The notes below the pieces were generated by a model, which was not told where the DNA came from, did not search any database, and saw only the letters and a list, made by a program, of their open reading frames with translations. The position numbers and the translations under genes are program-made. From Streptomyces sp. NBC_00576 (GTDB lineage Bacteria; Actinomycetota; Actinomycetes; Streptomycetales; Streptomycetaceae), in the NCBI RefSeq assembly GCF_036345175.1, contig NZ_CP107780.1:3968001-4032000 (forward strand): DNA of 64,000 nucleotides, read 5' to 3'. Shown here in pieces: positions 27,662 through 36,666 of this stretch; within the stretch, counting starts at the first letter, position 1; every line of letters begins with the position of its first letter.

Positions 27662-27692
27662 AGGAACGTTTCTTCCGGGGCGGGGGCCCGCC

Positions 27693-28592
27693 TCAGGTTC
27701 GCGTCGCCGCCCGCGCCAACTGATCCAGCGTCGCCGCCACCGCCGGCACCTGCGCCAAGTCGGGCAGCGTCAGCGCGACGATCTCCCGCCGGACCGCCGG
27801 TTCCAGCGTCACCGTGCGCGCGCCTCGTGGTCGTACGGACTCGATGGCGAGCTGCGGCAGGACTGCGACGCCCAGGCCCGCGCCCACCAGGCCGACCACC
27901 GCAGGGTAGTCGTCGGTCGCGAAGTCGATGCGGGGGGTGAAGCCCGCGCTCTCGCAGGCCTCGACCAGCTGGCCGCGGCAGCGCGGGCAGCCGGCGATCC
28001 ACGGTTCGGCGGCGAGTTCACCGAGGGCGACCGACTCCGCGCGGGACAGCCGGTGCCCTTCGGGCACGAGGCCCACGAGCCGGTCGGTGAGGAGGGGGCG
28101 GACCACCAGGTCGTCCCACTCACCGGCGCCCGCCGCGCCCTCGTACCGGAAGGCCAGGGCCACGTCACAGTCGCCCTCGCGCAGCAGTTCGACGGAGTGC
28201 GGGGGCTCGGCCTCCTGCAGGGAGACCCGGGTGCCGGGGTGGGCGGCGCGCAGGGCGGCGAGAGCCGTCGGGACAAGGGTGGAACTGCCACTGGGGAAGG
28301 ACACCAGCCTGACCCGCCCGGCTCGCAGGCCGGCGATGGCGGCGACCTCCTCCTCCGCCGCCGTGAGGCCCGAGAGGATGCTCGCCGCATGCCGCACCAG
28401 CGCCTCGCCTGCCTGGGTCAGGCGCATCTCTCGTCCGCTGCGGATGAGCAGCGGGGTGCCGACGGAGGCTTCCAGCGCCTTCATCTGCTGGCTCACAGCG
28501 GGCTGGGTGCAGCCCAGTTCGCGGCCCGCCGCCGAGAAGGAGCCGGTGGAGGCCACGGCGCGCAGGACGCGGAGATGACGGGCTTCGATCAT
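27693..28592 (-). CDS. LysR-family transcriptional regulator
   Basis: A 299-residue regulator. The N-terminal winged helix-turn-helix (MIEARHLRVLRAVASTGSFS, then AAGRELGCTQPAVSQQMKALE) is followed by a two-lobed effector domain (about 90-290). A CPRC motif near residue 200 could sense metal or redox state. The start is set at the ATG for MIEARHLR, the family's usual N-terminus. It is divergent from the MOSC gene, 131 bp away, and LysR proteins often control the divergent neighbour. The effector is unknown. Confidence 0.85.
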   Translation of the reverse strand: MIEARHLRVLRAVASTGSFSAAGRELGCTQPAVSQQMKALEASVGTPLLIRSGREMRLTQAGEALVRHAASILSGLTAAEEEVAAIAGLRAGRVRLVSFPSGSSTLVPTALAALRAAHPGTRVSLQEAEPPHSVELLREGDCDVALAFRYEGAAGAGEWDDLVVRPLLTDRLVGLVPEGHRLSRAESVALGELAAEPWIAGCPRCRGQLVEACESAGFTPRIDFATDDYPAVVGLVGAGLGVAVLPQLAIESVRPRGARTVTLEPAVRREIVALTLPDLAQVPAVAATLDQLARAATRT

Positions 28593-28723
28593 TTTTCGAT
28601 CATAAGTGAATCTTGGGTGTGATGGCGAATATTGCGTCGACACTTTGGGCAGGAGTGACTTAGCGTGTGGTCGTGGTCATCGATGCGGTGACGTGGCGAA
28701 CGAGTACGGGGGCGAGTGTCGTG

Positions 28724-29386
28724 ATGAGGGTGTTGTCCGTGAACGTGGGTCGTGCGCAGTCCGTGCCGTACACGGATCATCCGCAGGGCACCGCCATCGA
28801 CAAACAACCGGTGGACGGGCCGGTGCGGGTGTCGGCGCCCGGGCCCAAGGGGATGGGCGGCAGCGGTCTGGCCGGGGACGCGGTGTGCTCGAAGGAGCAC
28901 CACGGCGGCGACGAACAGGCGGTGTACGCGGTCGCGCGCGAGGATCTCGACGAATGGGAGCGCGAGCTGGGCCGCCCGCTCCGCGACGGGATGTTCGGCG
29001 AGAACGTCACCACGCGGGGGCTGGACGTGTCCGGCGCGCTGATCGGCGAGCGCTGGCGGATCGGGTCCGAAGTGATCCTCGAGGTCACCAGCGGACGTAT
29101 CCCCTGTATGACCTTCCAGGGCCATCTGGGTGAGAAAAGGTGGGTGAAGCGGTTCACGCAGCGGGGTGCGCCGGGTGCCTATCTGCGGGTGATCGAGCCG
29201 GGTGAGATACGGGCGGGCGACCCGGTCGACATCGTGCACCGACCGGAACACGATGTGACGGTCGCCCTGTACTTCCGGGCTCTGACGACCGACCGGACAC
29301 TGATGCCACAGCTGCTCACAGCCGGTGCGGCGCTGCATTCGGAGGCGGCGACGGCGGTTCGCGCGTATGTGAAGAAGTACGGCTGA
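28724..29386 (+). CDS. MOSC-domain protein (YiiM-like)
   Basis: About 220 residues. The MOSC beta-barrel has GMGGSGLAGDAVCSKEHHGGDEQAVYA, GMFGENVTTRG and the conserved cysteine of GRIPCMTFQGHLGE, followed by the YiiM-type C-terminal helical tail. MOSC proteins bind the molybdenum cofactor or handle reactive N-hydroxylated compounds. The start ATG encodes MRVLSVNVGRAQ. It is divergent from the LysR gene and may be its target (inference). Confidence 0.85.
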   Translation: MRVLSVNVGRAQSVPYTDHPQGTAIDKQPVDGPVRVSAPGPKGMGGSGLAGDAVCSKEHHGGDEQAVYAVAREDLDEWERELGRPLRDGMFGENVTTRGLDVSGALIGERWRIGSEVILEVTSGRIPCMTFQGHLGEKRWVKRFTQRGAPGAYLRVIEPGEIRAGDPVDIVHRPEHDVTVALYFRALTTDRTLMPQLLTAGAALHSEAATAVRAYVKKYG

Positions 29387-29507
29387 CACACGGGAAGGGC
29401 ACAGCTGCTGACGAGGGCTTACGTCTGTGCTCCGAGCGGGGACTTCACGATCGGGAGGGAGCGTGCAGGGGGCGGACGGGCACAGCCTGGGTCACTAATC
29501 TTGCGCC

Positions 29508-30281
29508 ATGACAACGGCTTTGATTACGGGATCGACCGCGGGAATCGGCGCCGCGTTCGCGCGGCGGCTGGCCGCCGACGGCCACAACCTCGTCCTGGTG
29601 GCGCGCGACGCCAAGCGGCTCGGCGAGCAGGCGACCGAACTGCACGACCGGCACGGCATCGAGGCGGAGGTGCTGAGCGCCGACCTCGCGACGGACGCCG
29701 GCATCGAGGCGGTGGCCACTCGCCTCGGCGACCGCAAGAACCCCGTCGACCTGCTGGTCAACAACGCCGGCTTCGGCAACAAGGGCCGCTATCTCGACGT
29801 GTCGATGGCGGACGAGCTGAGGATGCTCAAGGTGCACTGCGAGGCGGTGCTGCGGCTGACCAGTGCGGCGGCCGAGGCCATGCGGGAGCGGGGGCGCGGG
29901 GGTGTCGTCAATGTGGCGTCCGTCGCCGCCTTCGTGCCGCGCGGTACATACGGGGCGTCGAAGGCGTGGGTCGTGCAGTTCACGCAGGGGGCGGCGAAGG
30001 ATCTGGCGGGGAGCGGGGTGCGGCTGATGGCGCTGGCTCCCGGGTTCGTGCGCACGGAGTTCCATGAGCGGGCCGGGATGGGGACGGACAACATTCCGAA
30101 CTGGATGTGGCTGGACGCGGACAAGCTGGTCGCGGCGGCGCTCGCCGATCTGGCCCGGGGCAAGTCGCTGTCGATTCCGGACCCGCGCTACAAGGCACTG
30201 ATGGGCGTGGTGAAGGTGACGCCCAGGGCGCTGCTGGGCGGGATCTCGTCGAAGACAGGGCGGAAGTACGGGCCTCAGTGA
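29508..30281 (+). CDS. Short-chain dehydrogenase/reductase
   Basis: A 257-residue classical SDR. The cofactor motif TGSTAGIG (about 7-14), NNAGFG and the active-site YGASK (Tyr-x3-Lys) are present, with a Ser in VVNVASVAAF. The Arg after the second beta strand suggests NADPH preference. The protein resembles the DltE/YqjQ-like SDR subgroup; the substrate is unknown. It stands about 120 bp after the MOSC gene and about 90 bp before the next gene, on the same strand. Confidence 0.85.
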   Translation: MTTALITGSTAGIGAAFARRLAADGHNLVLVARDAKRLGEQATELHDRHGIEAEVLSADLATDAGIEAVATRLGDRKNPVDLLVNNAGFGNKGRYLDVSMADELRMLKVHCEAVLRLTSAAAEAMRERGRGGVVNVASVAAFVPRGTYGASKAWVVQFTQGAAKDLAGSGVRLMALAPGFVRTEFHERAGMGTDNIPNWMWLDADKLVAAALADLARGKSLSIPDPRYKALMGVVKVTPRALLGGISSKTGRKYGPQ

Positions 30282-30373
30282 CACATTTACGGGCTGTGCG
30301 GAAGAGGTGGTGCCGCGGCTCCGGTGGGAGTATGGAGAGAGGTACCGGACCCAGGGGGGCCGGAGGCGGCGCC

Positions 30374-31081
30374 ATGACGTTCGTACAGCTGATTGATTGC
30401 AAGACCAGTCGGTTCGACGAGATGAACCGGCTGATGGACACCTGGGTCGAGCAGACCAAGGGGAAGCGGTCCGCGACGCACACGATGATCGGCAAGGATC
30501 TCTCGGATTCGTCGCACTTCGTCGAGATCGTGGAGTTCCCGTCGTACGAGGAGGCGATGCGGAACTCGAACCTTCCGGAGACCGACAGGATCTTCCGGGA
30601 GATGGTCGCCCTGTGCGACGGGATGCCGACGTTCACGGATCTGGACGTGGTGCGGGACGAACAGTTGTGCGCGGACTCCTCGCGACGGTTCTTCGAGGTG
30701 ATCGCCACCCGGGGTGAACTGCCCCCGCTCAACGACCTGTTCGTGGAGAGTTTCCACGACCACGATCCGTCCAACGAACAGGATCTCATCGGGCTGGACG
30801 CGGCCCGGCGCGAGATCGAGATGTGGCGCGCGGGCTTCGACTTCGCGTTCACCGTTCACGACCAGATCGCCCAGGGCGACCGGGTCTGCACCCGCTGGAC
30901 GTGGAACGGGACCCAGCGGGGCGAGTTCCTCGGCATTCCCAACAGCGGCAAGCAAGCCTCGATGACCGGCATGACCATCCACCGGTTCGACACGGACGGG
31001 AAGATCGTCGAGGGCTGGTGGCAGTACGACCGGCTGGGGCTGATGGGGCAGCTCGGGGCGCTGGACTCGTTGGAGCAGTAG
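30374..31081 (+). CDS. Two-domain protein with SnoaL-like polyketide-cyclase fold
   Basis: 235 residues. The first 90 or so residues form a ferredoxin-like/dimeric alpha-beta domain (FVQLIDCKTSRFDEMNRLM, HFVEIVEFPSYEEAM). The rest is an NTF2/SnoaL-like ester-cyclase domain (NDLFVESFHDHDP to IVEGWWQYDRLGLMGQLG). No secondary-metabolite cluster is nearby, so a general small-molecule binding or stress function is as likely as cyclase activity. The ATG has GGAGG seven bases upstream; longer upstream frames lack support. Confidence 0.75.
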   Translation: MTFVQLIDCKTSRFDEMNRLMDTWVEQTKGKRSATHTMIGKDLSDSSHFVEIVEFPSYEEAMRNSNLPETDRIFREMVALCDGMPTFTDLDVVRDEQLCADSSRRFFEVIATRGELPPLNDLFVESFHDHDPSNEQDLIGLDAARREIEMWRAGFDFAFTVHDQIAQGDRVCTRWTWNGTQRGEFLGIPNSGKQASMTGMTIHRFDTDGKIVEGWWQYDRLGLMGQLGALDSLEQ

Positions 31082-31152
31082 AGCGGTGGAGGGGTGGGGC
31101 AGAAGGGACGTTCGGGGGGCGTATCGGGGATCAGTTGACCGCCCGCGAAGGG

Positions 31153-31189
31153 AGAAACCCCCCGTTCCAGCCAGGAACGGGGGGTTTCT
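31153..31189 (-). terminator. Strong terminator after groEL1
   Basis: Perfect inverted arms AGAAACCCCCCGTTCC (31153-31168) and GGAACGGGGGGTTTCT (31174-31189) with a 5-base loop, 22 bp past the groEL1 stop. It can also end transcription arriving from the convergent SnoaL-like gene. Confidence 0.85.
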
Positions 31190-31211
31190 TCGTGCTGCGT
31201 GAGCTGTTGGC

Positions 31212-32837
31212 TCAGTGGGAGTGGCCGTGGCCGTGGCCACCGCCGGCCGGCTCTTCCTCTTCCTTCTTCTCGACGACCAGAGTCTCGGTCGTGAGGAGGA
31301 GGGAGGCGATCGAGGCAGCGTTCTCCAGGGCGGAGCGGGTGACCTTGACCGGGTCGATGACGCCCTGCTTGACCAGGTCGCCGTACTCGCCGGTGGCGGC
31401 GTTGAAGCCCTGGCCCTTGTCGAGCTCGGCGACCTTGGAGGTGATGACGTAACCCTCCAGGCCGGCGTTCTCGGCGATCCAGCGCAGCGGCTCGACGGCG
31501 GCCTTGCGGACGACCGCGACACCCGTCGCCTCGTCGCCGGTCTTGCCGAGGTTGCCCTCGAGGATCTTCACGGCGTGGACGAGCGCGGAGCCACCACCGG
31601 AGACGATGCCCTCCTCGACCGCGGCGCGGGTCGCGGAGATGGCGTCCTCGAGACGGTGCTTCTTCTCCTTCAGCTCCACCTCGGTGGCGGCGCCGACCTT
31701 GATCACGCACACGCCGCCGGCCAGCTTCGCGAGGCGCTCCTGGAGCTTCTCGCGGTCCCAGTCGGAGTCCGTGTTCTCGATCTCGGCCTTGATCTGGTTG
31801 ACGCGGCCGGCTACGGCGCCGGTGTCGCCACCGCCGTCGACGATGACCGTGTCGTCCTTCGAGATGGTGACGCGGCGGGCGGTGCCGAGCACGTCGAGGC
31901 CGACCTGGTCGAGCTTGAGGCCGACCTCCTCGGCGATGACCTCGGCGCCGGTGAGCGCGGCCATGTCGCCGAGCATCGCCTTGCGGCGGTCGCCGAAGCC
32001 GGGGGCCTTGACCGCGACCGCGTTGAAGGTGCCGCGGATCTTGTTCACGACCAGGGTCGACAGGGCTTCGCCCTCGACGTCCTCGGCGATGATCAGCAGC
32101 GGCTTGGAGGAGTTGGTCTGGATGACCTTCTCCAGCAGCGGCAGCAGGTCCTGGATGGAGGCGATCTTGCCCTGGTGGATCAGGATGTACGGGTCGTCGA
32201 GGACGGCCTCCATACGCTCCTGGTCGGACACCATGTACGGGGACAGGTAGCCCTTGTCGAAGGCCATGCCCTCGGTGAAGTCGAGCTCCAGGCCGAAGGT
32301 GTTGGACTCCTCGACGGTGATGACACCGTCCTTGCCGACCTTGTCCATCGCCTCGGCGATGAGCTCGCCGACCTGCGTGTCCTGCGCGGAGAGCGCGGCC
32401 ACGGCGGCGATGTCGGACTTCTCCTCGATCGGGCGGGCGGTCGCGAGGAGTTCCTCGGACACAGCCTTGACCGCCGCGTCGATGCCCTTCTTCAGGGCGG
32501 CCGGGGAGGCGCCGGCGGCGACGTTCTTCAGGCCCTCGCGGACGAGCGCCTGGGCCAGCACGGTGGCGGTGGTCGTACCGTCACCCGCGATGTCGTTGGT
32601 CTTGGTCGCCACCTCCTTCACCAGCTGGGCGCCGAGGTTCTCGTACGGGTCGTCGAGCTCGACCTCGCGGGCGATGGTGACGCCGTCGTTGGTGATGGTG
32701 GGAGCGCCGAACTTCTTGTCGATGACGACGTTGCGGCCCTTGGGGCCGATCGTCACCTTGACCGTGTCGGCAAGCTTGTTGACGCCGCGCTCAAGGGCGC
32801 GACGGGCGTCCTCGTCGAACTTCAGGATCTTCGCCAT
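31212..32837 (-). CDS. groEL1: Chaperonin GroEL (GroEL1)
   Basis: A 541-residue chaperonin subunit (60 kDa) of the ATP-driven protein-folding ring. The ATP-binding DGTTTATVLAQ, the equatorial, intermediate and apical domains and normal length are seen. The C-terminal tail is His/Gly-rich (GHGHGHSH), the mark of the actinobacterial GroEL1 copy encoded beside groES; the Met/Gly-tailed GroEL2 is normally elsewhere. It lies 121 bp downstream of groES and is probably in one CIRCE-controlled, HrcA-repressed operon. Confidence 0.97.
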   Translation of the reverse strand: MAKILKFDEDARRALERGVNKLADTVKVTIGPKGRNVVIDKKFGAPTITNDGVTIAREVELDDPYENLGAQLVKEVATKTNDIAGDGTTTATVLAQALVREGLKNVAAGASPAALKKGIDAAVKAVSEELLATARPIEEKSDIAAVAALSAQDTQVGELIAEAMDKVGKDGVITVEESNTFGLELDFTEGMAFDKGYLSPYMVSDQERMEAVLDDPYILIHQGKIASIQDLLPLLEKVIQTNSSKPLLIIAEDVEGEALSTLVVNKIRGTFNAVAVKAPGFGDRRKAMLGDMAALTGAEVIAEEVGLKLDQVGLDVLGTARRVTISKDDTVIVDGGGDTGAVAGRVNQIKAEIENTDSDWDREKLQERLAKLAGGVCVIKVGAATEVELKEKKHRLEDAISATRAAVEEGIVSGGGSALVHAVKILEGNLGKTGDEATGVAVVRKAAVEPLRWIAENAGLEGYVITSKVAELDKGQGFNAATGEYGDLVKQGVIDPVKVTRSALENAASIASLLLTTETLVVEKKEEEEPAGGGHGHGHSH

Positions 32838-32958
32838 AGGAGCGGTTCAGCCCTCTCGGAATTCTTGGGAGAACGAACCGCGCCCCCAGCACCCGGCTTG
32901 TTGAGAGTCGCGGGGGCCAGGGGCGCAGTTCACTGCAATGCTGGTAATGCCGAGTGAA

Positions 32959-33267
32959 TTACTTCTCGACGATCGCGAGCACGTCGCGAGCCGAGAGGAC
33001 GAGGTACTCCTCGCCGTTGTACTTCACCTCGGTGCCGCCGTACTTGCTGTACAGCACGATGTCGCCGGTCTTCACGTCGAGCGGCAGGCGCTCGCCGTTC
33101 TCGAAGCGACCCGGGCCCACGGCCAGGACGACGCCCTCCTGGGGCTTCTCCTTGGCAGTGTCCGGGATGACCAGGCCAGAGGCCGTGGTCTGCTCGGCTT
33201 CGAGCGGCTGGACCACAATGCGGTCCTCGAGCGGCTTGATGGCAACCTTGGAGCTGGTGGTCGTCAC
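32959..33267 (-). CDS. groES: Co-chaperonin GroES
   Basis: A 102-residue heptameric lid of the GroEL chaperonin. IKPLEDRIVVQPLEAEQTT at the N-terminus, the mobile loop (ASGLVIPDTAKEKP) and the GDIVLYSKYGGTEV region are typical. It is the first gene of the groES-groEL1 operon, with a promoter and two CIRCE operators 98-171 bp upstream. Confidence 0.97.
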   Translation of the reverse strand: MTTTSSKVAIKPLEDRIVVQPLEAEQTTASGLVIPDTAKEKPQEGVVLAVGPGRFENGERLPLDVKTGDIVLYSKYGGTEVKYNGEEYLVLSARDVLAIVEK

Positions 33268-33364
33268 GATCCGACCTCCCCCTTCGGAGATCTCACGGGG
33301 TTAACTGTCTGAGGTGGCGACCAGGTGGATCCGTCGTCGCGGGTGCCGGACCTGCCCGTCGCTA

Positions 33365-33391
33365 TTGGCACTCTCCAGGGGGGAGTGCCAG
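33365..33391 (-). promoter_or_regulatory. CIRCE operator (proximal) of groES
   Basis: TTGGCACTC-N9-GAGTGCCAG at 33365-33391. This fits the CIRCE consensus TTAGCACTC-N9-GAGTGCTAA bound by HrcA. It lies just downstream of the -10 hexamer, where binding would block transcription start. Confidence 0.85.
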
Positions 33392-33396
33392 ACCTG

Positions 33397-33426
33397 AGAC
33401 TATGACTGCGATTAGCACTCGGTCAA
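33397..33426 (-). promoter_or_regulatory. groES promoter between two CIRCE elements
   Basis: On the minus strand TTGACC (complement of 33421-33426) and TAGTCT (complement of 33397-33402) are spaced by 18 bp. This fits a vegetative HrdB-type promoter. The -35 lies inside the distal CIRCE and the -10 just before the proximal one. Confidence 0.65.
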
Positions 33427-33438
33427 GCGGAGTGCCAA
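33412..33438 (-). promoter_or_regulatory. CIRCE operator (distal) of groES
   Basis: TTAGCACTC-N9-GAGTGCCAA at 33412-33438, one base from the CIRCE consensus. It covers the predicted -35 region. Together with the proximal element it forms a double HrcA site. Confidence 0.88.
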
Positions 33439-33558
33439 TGCCGTCGGCGGTTTCGCGGGGGTTTCCAGTGATCGTGGGTCCAGATGAGTGGCCGTGGGTT
33501 GGTGTGATCGCCGGTCCCTGAGGGCTCTGCCCCAGACCCCCGTGTCGCGCTGAACGCG

Positions 33559-33581
33559 CTCGTCCTCAAACGCCGGACGGG
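33559..33581. repeat. Dispersed 23-bp repeat, copy 1
   Basis: CTCGTCCTCAAACGCCGGACGGG occurs here and, exactly inverted, at 59222-59244. Both lie just beyond the 3' ends of genes. The word is common in Streptomyces intergenic DNA. The rest of the 323-bp gap 33268-33590 holds the groES control region. Confidence 0.7.
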
Positions 33582-33590
33582 CTGGACATG

Positions 33591-34373
33591 TCAGAGGTAG
33601 TCCTCCAGCCGGCCCACCCTCAGCCCCTGCTCCTGAACCTGCCTGAGCAGGCTCACCGTCCGTTCGACCAGCGGAAGTTCCACGGGGACGATGTCGCCCG
33701 CCCGGAGCGGCTTCTCCCCCTCGGTCCACAGCACCACCGCCGAGACTCCGCAGTCCGCGGCCGCCCTCAGAGTGGTCGGGTCGTAGGTGCCGTAGGGCGG
33801 GCGGAAGAGGCGGGGGCGGAGGCCGAAGCGTTCGCGGAGTTTGTCCTGCTGGCCGCAGATCTCGGCGCGCTGGCCTGCGTACGGCAGGCCTCGCAGGGAC
33901 TGGTGGTCCAGGGTGTGGTTCTGGACGTTCGCGCCGACCTCACGCAGGCGGGCGAAGTGGGCGTAGCCCGGGCCCACGACGCTGTCCGTGAGGAACATGC
34001 TGACCGGGAGGCGCAGTTCGCGGACCAGGTCGACGAACCGGGGGTCGCGTTCGGCGCCGTCGTCGTAGGTGAGGAAGACGACCTTGTCGTGGGTCGGGAT
34101 GTGGTCGACGACCGGGGGAAGGCCGGGGCCCGCCGTGCGGAGGCGGGGGCGCTGGGACGGGGGCGGGGCCGGGCGCAGGGGAGACGGCAGGCCCCAGCGG
34201 CGGTACGCGTGTGGGTCGCCGGCCGGGGAGTGCGTACGGGCCGCCTGCCGGGCCGCGTGGGCCGCCTTTCTGCCGAGGCGTTCGATGGGGTCCACGGACT
34301 GGGCGCAGCCGGTCAGCGTTGCCGCGAGGAGTGCGGCGGCCAGTGCGGCGGCGGCCAGGGGGCGCGCGGTCAC
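33591..34373 (-). CDS. Polysaccharide deacetylase lipoprotein (CE4/NodB)
   Basis: 260 residues. A lipoprotein signal (hydrophobic run, then LTGC lipobox near residue 23) places it outside the membrane. The NodB domain has the metal/catalytic motif TYDDG, the second motif NHTLDH (metal His pair) and RPPYGTYD. CE4 enzymes remove N- or O-acetyl groups from peptidoglycan or other glycans. Its GTG start overlaps the stop of the upstream paralogue (GTGA), so the two are translated together and probably arose by duplication. Confidence 0.88.
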   Translation of the reverse strand: MTARPLAAAALAAALLAATLTGCAQSVDPIERLGRKAAHAARQAARTHSPAGDPHAYRRWGLPSPLRPAPPPSQRPRLRTAGPGLPPVVDHIPTHDKVVFLTYDDGAERDPRFVDLVRELRLPVSMFLTDSVVGPGYAHFARLREVGANVQNHTLDHQSLRGLPYAGQRAEICGQQDKLRERFGLRPRLFRPPYGTYDPTTLRAAADCGVSAVVLWTEGEKPLRAGDIVPVELPLVERTVSLLRQVQEQGLRVGRLEDYL

Positions 34374-35299
34374 AGGTAGTCCTCCAGGCGGGCCACCGCG
34401 TATCCCTTGACGGTGACGAGTTTCATGAAACGGCGGATCATGTCGGGCATCGTGCCCTTTCCGTCGCCCTTGCCCCGGAAATGACTGAGGACGATGTCAC
34501 CCGGGTGGATGTCCCGGTCCGGCTCGCGGTAGTCCCAGTGGTCCGCGAAGACCTCCTCGTTCCACAGCGGGACGTACTTCACACCGCATGACTTGGCCGC
34601 GCGCAAGGTGTCCTCGTCGTAGTTGCCGTAGGGCGGGCGGAAGAGGGCGGGGCGGGTGCCGTACCGCTTCCTGATCACGTCCTGCATGCCGCAGATCTCG
34701 GCCTTCTGGCGCTCGTAGGAGAGGGCGGGCAGGTAACGGTGGTGGAGGGTGTGGTTGTTGAGTACGACGCCCAGGTCGCGCATCTTCCTGAAGTAGCCGT
34801 AGTCCTCCTTGACCAGGTAGTCGCTGAGGAAGGCGGTGTACGGGATCTTCAGTTCGCTCGTCATGCGCAGGAACGCCGGGTCCTTCTCGGCGCCGTCGTC
34901 GATCGTGAGGAAGACGACTTTGTGGCGGGTGGGGATCGTGGTGAAGACGGGCGGCAGGCCGCGTTCCTCGTGGTCGTCCACCTCGAAGCCCTTGCGGGTG
35001 GTGAGCTGCGGTTTGCGGGCGGGGGGCTGGGGTGCGATCAGCGGGGGCGAAGTCAGGCCCCAGCGCTTGGCCGCGGCCGCGCGGGTCGCGTAGGAACGGC
35101 GCAGTTGCTGGGCGTACGCGTCGAGGGCGCGGGCCGCGGGTGCGTGGAACTGCTGCTGGCGCCCGGCGGGGGCGGGGGCCGGGCGGACCGGTTTCGGGGC
35201 GCCTGCGGCGGCACAGCCGACTGCGAGGGCCAGTGCGGCCGTCCCGGCACACAGCCCGACCGAGGCCCATTTACTGTCATTTTGTCCTACAGTCCGCAT
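34370..35299 (-). CDS. Polysaccharide deacetylase lipoprotein (CE4/NodB), paralogue
   Basis: 309 residues. The signal ends in a lipobox AVGC near residue 29. The NodB domain carries TIDDG, NHTLHH and RPPYGNYD, so the metal site is intact. It shares the domain layout of the downstream gene, with a longer linker before the domain. The start ATG (MRTVGQND) lies about 90 bp from the divergent methyltransferase gene. The likely substrate is cell-wall glycan (inference). Confidence 0.87.
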   Translation of the reverse strand: MRTVGQNDSKWASVGLCAGTAALALAVGCAAAGAPKPVRPAPAPAGRQQQFHAPAARALDAYAQQLRRSYATRAAAAKRWGLTSPPLIAPQPPARKPQLTTRKGFEVDDHEERGLPPVFTTIPTRHKVVFLTIDDGAEKDPAFLRMTSELKIPYTAFLSDYLVKEDYGYFRKMRDLGVVLNNHTLHHRYLPALSYERQKAEICGMQDVIRKRYGTRPALFRPPYGNYDEDTLRAAKSCGVKYVPLWNEEVFADHWDYREPDRDIHPGDIVLSHFRGKGDGKGTMPDMIRRFMKLVTVKGYAVARLEDYL

Positions 35300-35389
35300 G
35301 GTGTCGGATCTTCCCAGGGCCCTGCCGTGCGGACGGTCCGACACCGGCGCCACAAGCACGCCGTCCACCGTCTGGCTCACAATGACCTG

Positions 35390-36598
35390 GTGAACGACCT
35401 CGCCGCCGCCCTCTCCGCTTTCGCCGCCCTGCTCACCCCTCAGGGCCGCGCCCTCCTCGACGAGGTGCGCGGCACCGAGCCGGCCCGTGAACTGGCCGTC
35501 GCCACCCGGCTGCGCCGCGAGCATCCCGCCGAACTGGTCTCGGCAGCGCTCGGACAGGAGCGGTTGCGGCAGCGGGCGGTGGCGAAGTTCGGTGCCGGGG
35601 ACGCCGGGCGGATGTTCTTCACGCCCAACGGGGTCGAGCAGTCGACTCGGGCGAGTGTGGCCGCGTACCGGGCGGGGCGGTTCAGGGAGTTGGGCGTGAC
35701 CTCCGTCGCTGACCTGTGCTGCGGGATCGGGGGCGATGCCCTCGCGCTCGCCCGGGCGGGCATCCGTGTCCTCGCCGTGGACCGGGATCCGCTCACAGCC
35801 GCCGTCGCCCGCGCGAACGTCGAGGCGCTGGGGATCGGGGATCTGGTGGAGGTACGGGAGGCCGACGTCACCGACGTCGACACGACGGCGTACGGCGCGG
35901 TGTTCGTCGATCCCGCGCGGCGGGGCGGGCGCGGGAGGATCTTCGATCCCGAGGCGTACTCACCGCCGTTGTCGTGGGCCGTGGAGGCGGCGCGGAAGGC
36001 TCCGCTGGCCGCGCTGAAGATCGCTCCCGGTGTGCCGCACGAGGCGATTCCCGCCGACGCCGGGGCCGAGTGGATCTCGGACGGCGGGGATGTGAAGGAA
36101 GCGGTGCTGTGGTTCGGGACCGAGCCCGGGATGGTGCGGGCAACTCTGCTGCCGGGGCCGCGTGTTCTGGTCGGGCGGGGGCTGCCGGATCCTCAAGTGC
36201 GTGCGGTGGGGCGGTACTTGTACGAGCCCGACGGTGCCGTCATCCGGGCGCATCTGGTGGCGGAGGTGGCCGAGGAGGTCGGCGGGGGGCTCGTCGACGA
36301 GACGATCGCCTATGTGACGGCGGATGAGCTGCGGGCTACGGCGTATGCCTCCGCTTACGAGATCACCGATCAACTGCCGTTCGGGGTAAAGAAGTTGAAG
36401 GCTCTGCTGCGGGAGCGGGGGGTCGGGGTGCTGACCGTGAAGAAGCGGGGGTCGGCGGTCGAGCCCGAGGAGCTCCGGAAGATGGTGAAGCCTCGGGGGC
36501 CCAACTCGGCGACGGTTTTTCTGACTCGGGTGGCGGGGGCGCCGGCGATGCTTGTGGGGCATCCGGTGCGGAGCGCTCCGCGGGTTGGGCAGATCTGA
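35390..36598 (+). CDS. Class I SAM-dependent methyltransferase with THUMP-like C-terminal domain
   Basis: 402 residues. The central Rossmann domain has the SAM motif ADLCCGIGGDALALA, an acidic VDRD loop and the DPARRGGRG motif; an N-terminal helical domain and a C-terminal RNA-binding-like domain (about 290-395) flank it. This architecture suggests an RNA or rRNA base methyltransferase, but no substrate can be named. The start is taken as GTG (VNDLAAAL); a GTG about 63 bp upstream is also open. It is divergent from the deacetylase pair. Confidence 0.8.
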   Translation: MNDLAAALSAFAALLTPQGRALLDEVRGTEPARELAVATRLRREHPAELVSAALGQERLRQRAVAKFGAGDAGRMFFTPNGVEQSTRASVAAYRAGRFRELGVTSVADLCCGIGGDALALARAGIRVLAVDRDPLTAAVARANVEALGIGDLVEVREADVTDVDTTAYGAVFVDPARRGGRGRIFDPEAYSPPLSWAVEAARKAPLAALKIAPGVPHEAIPADAGAEWISDGGDVKEAVLWFGTEPGMVRATLLPGPRVLVGRGLPDPQVRAVGRYLYEPDGAVIRAHLVAEVAEEVGGGLVDETIAYVTADELRATAYASAYEITDQLPFGVKKLKALLRERGVGVLTVKKRGSAVEPEELRKMVKPRGPNSATVFLTRVAGAPAMLVGHPVRSAPRVGQI

Positions 36599-36627
36599 AG
36601 GCGCGGGCCCGGTGGGGGCTTGTCGCG

Positions 36628-36665
36628 CCCCGCGGCGGAGCCGCAGATCGATACAGCCCCGCGCC
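36628..36665. repeat. Dispersed 38-bp GC-rich repeat, copy 1
   Basis: A 38-bp block beginning CCCCGCGGCGGAGCCGCAG recurs at 41398-41435 with one mismatch. It contains the small palindrome GCGGCGGAGCCGC. It sits between two convergent gene ends. Confidence 0.75.
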
Positions 36666-36666
36666 T

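Noticed and set aside
33268..33590. A third CIRCE element in the groES control region
   Set aside because: Only the two CIRCE palindromes described, at 33365-33391 and 33412-33438, were found; no third TTAGCACTC/GAGTGCTAA pair is seen in the gap.
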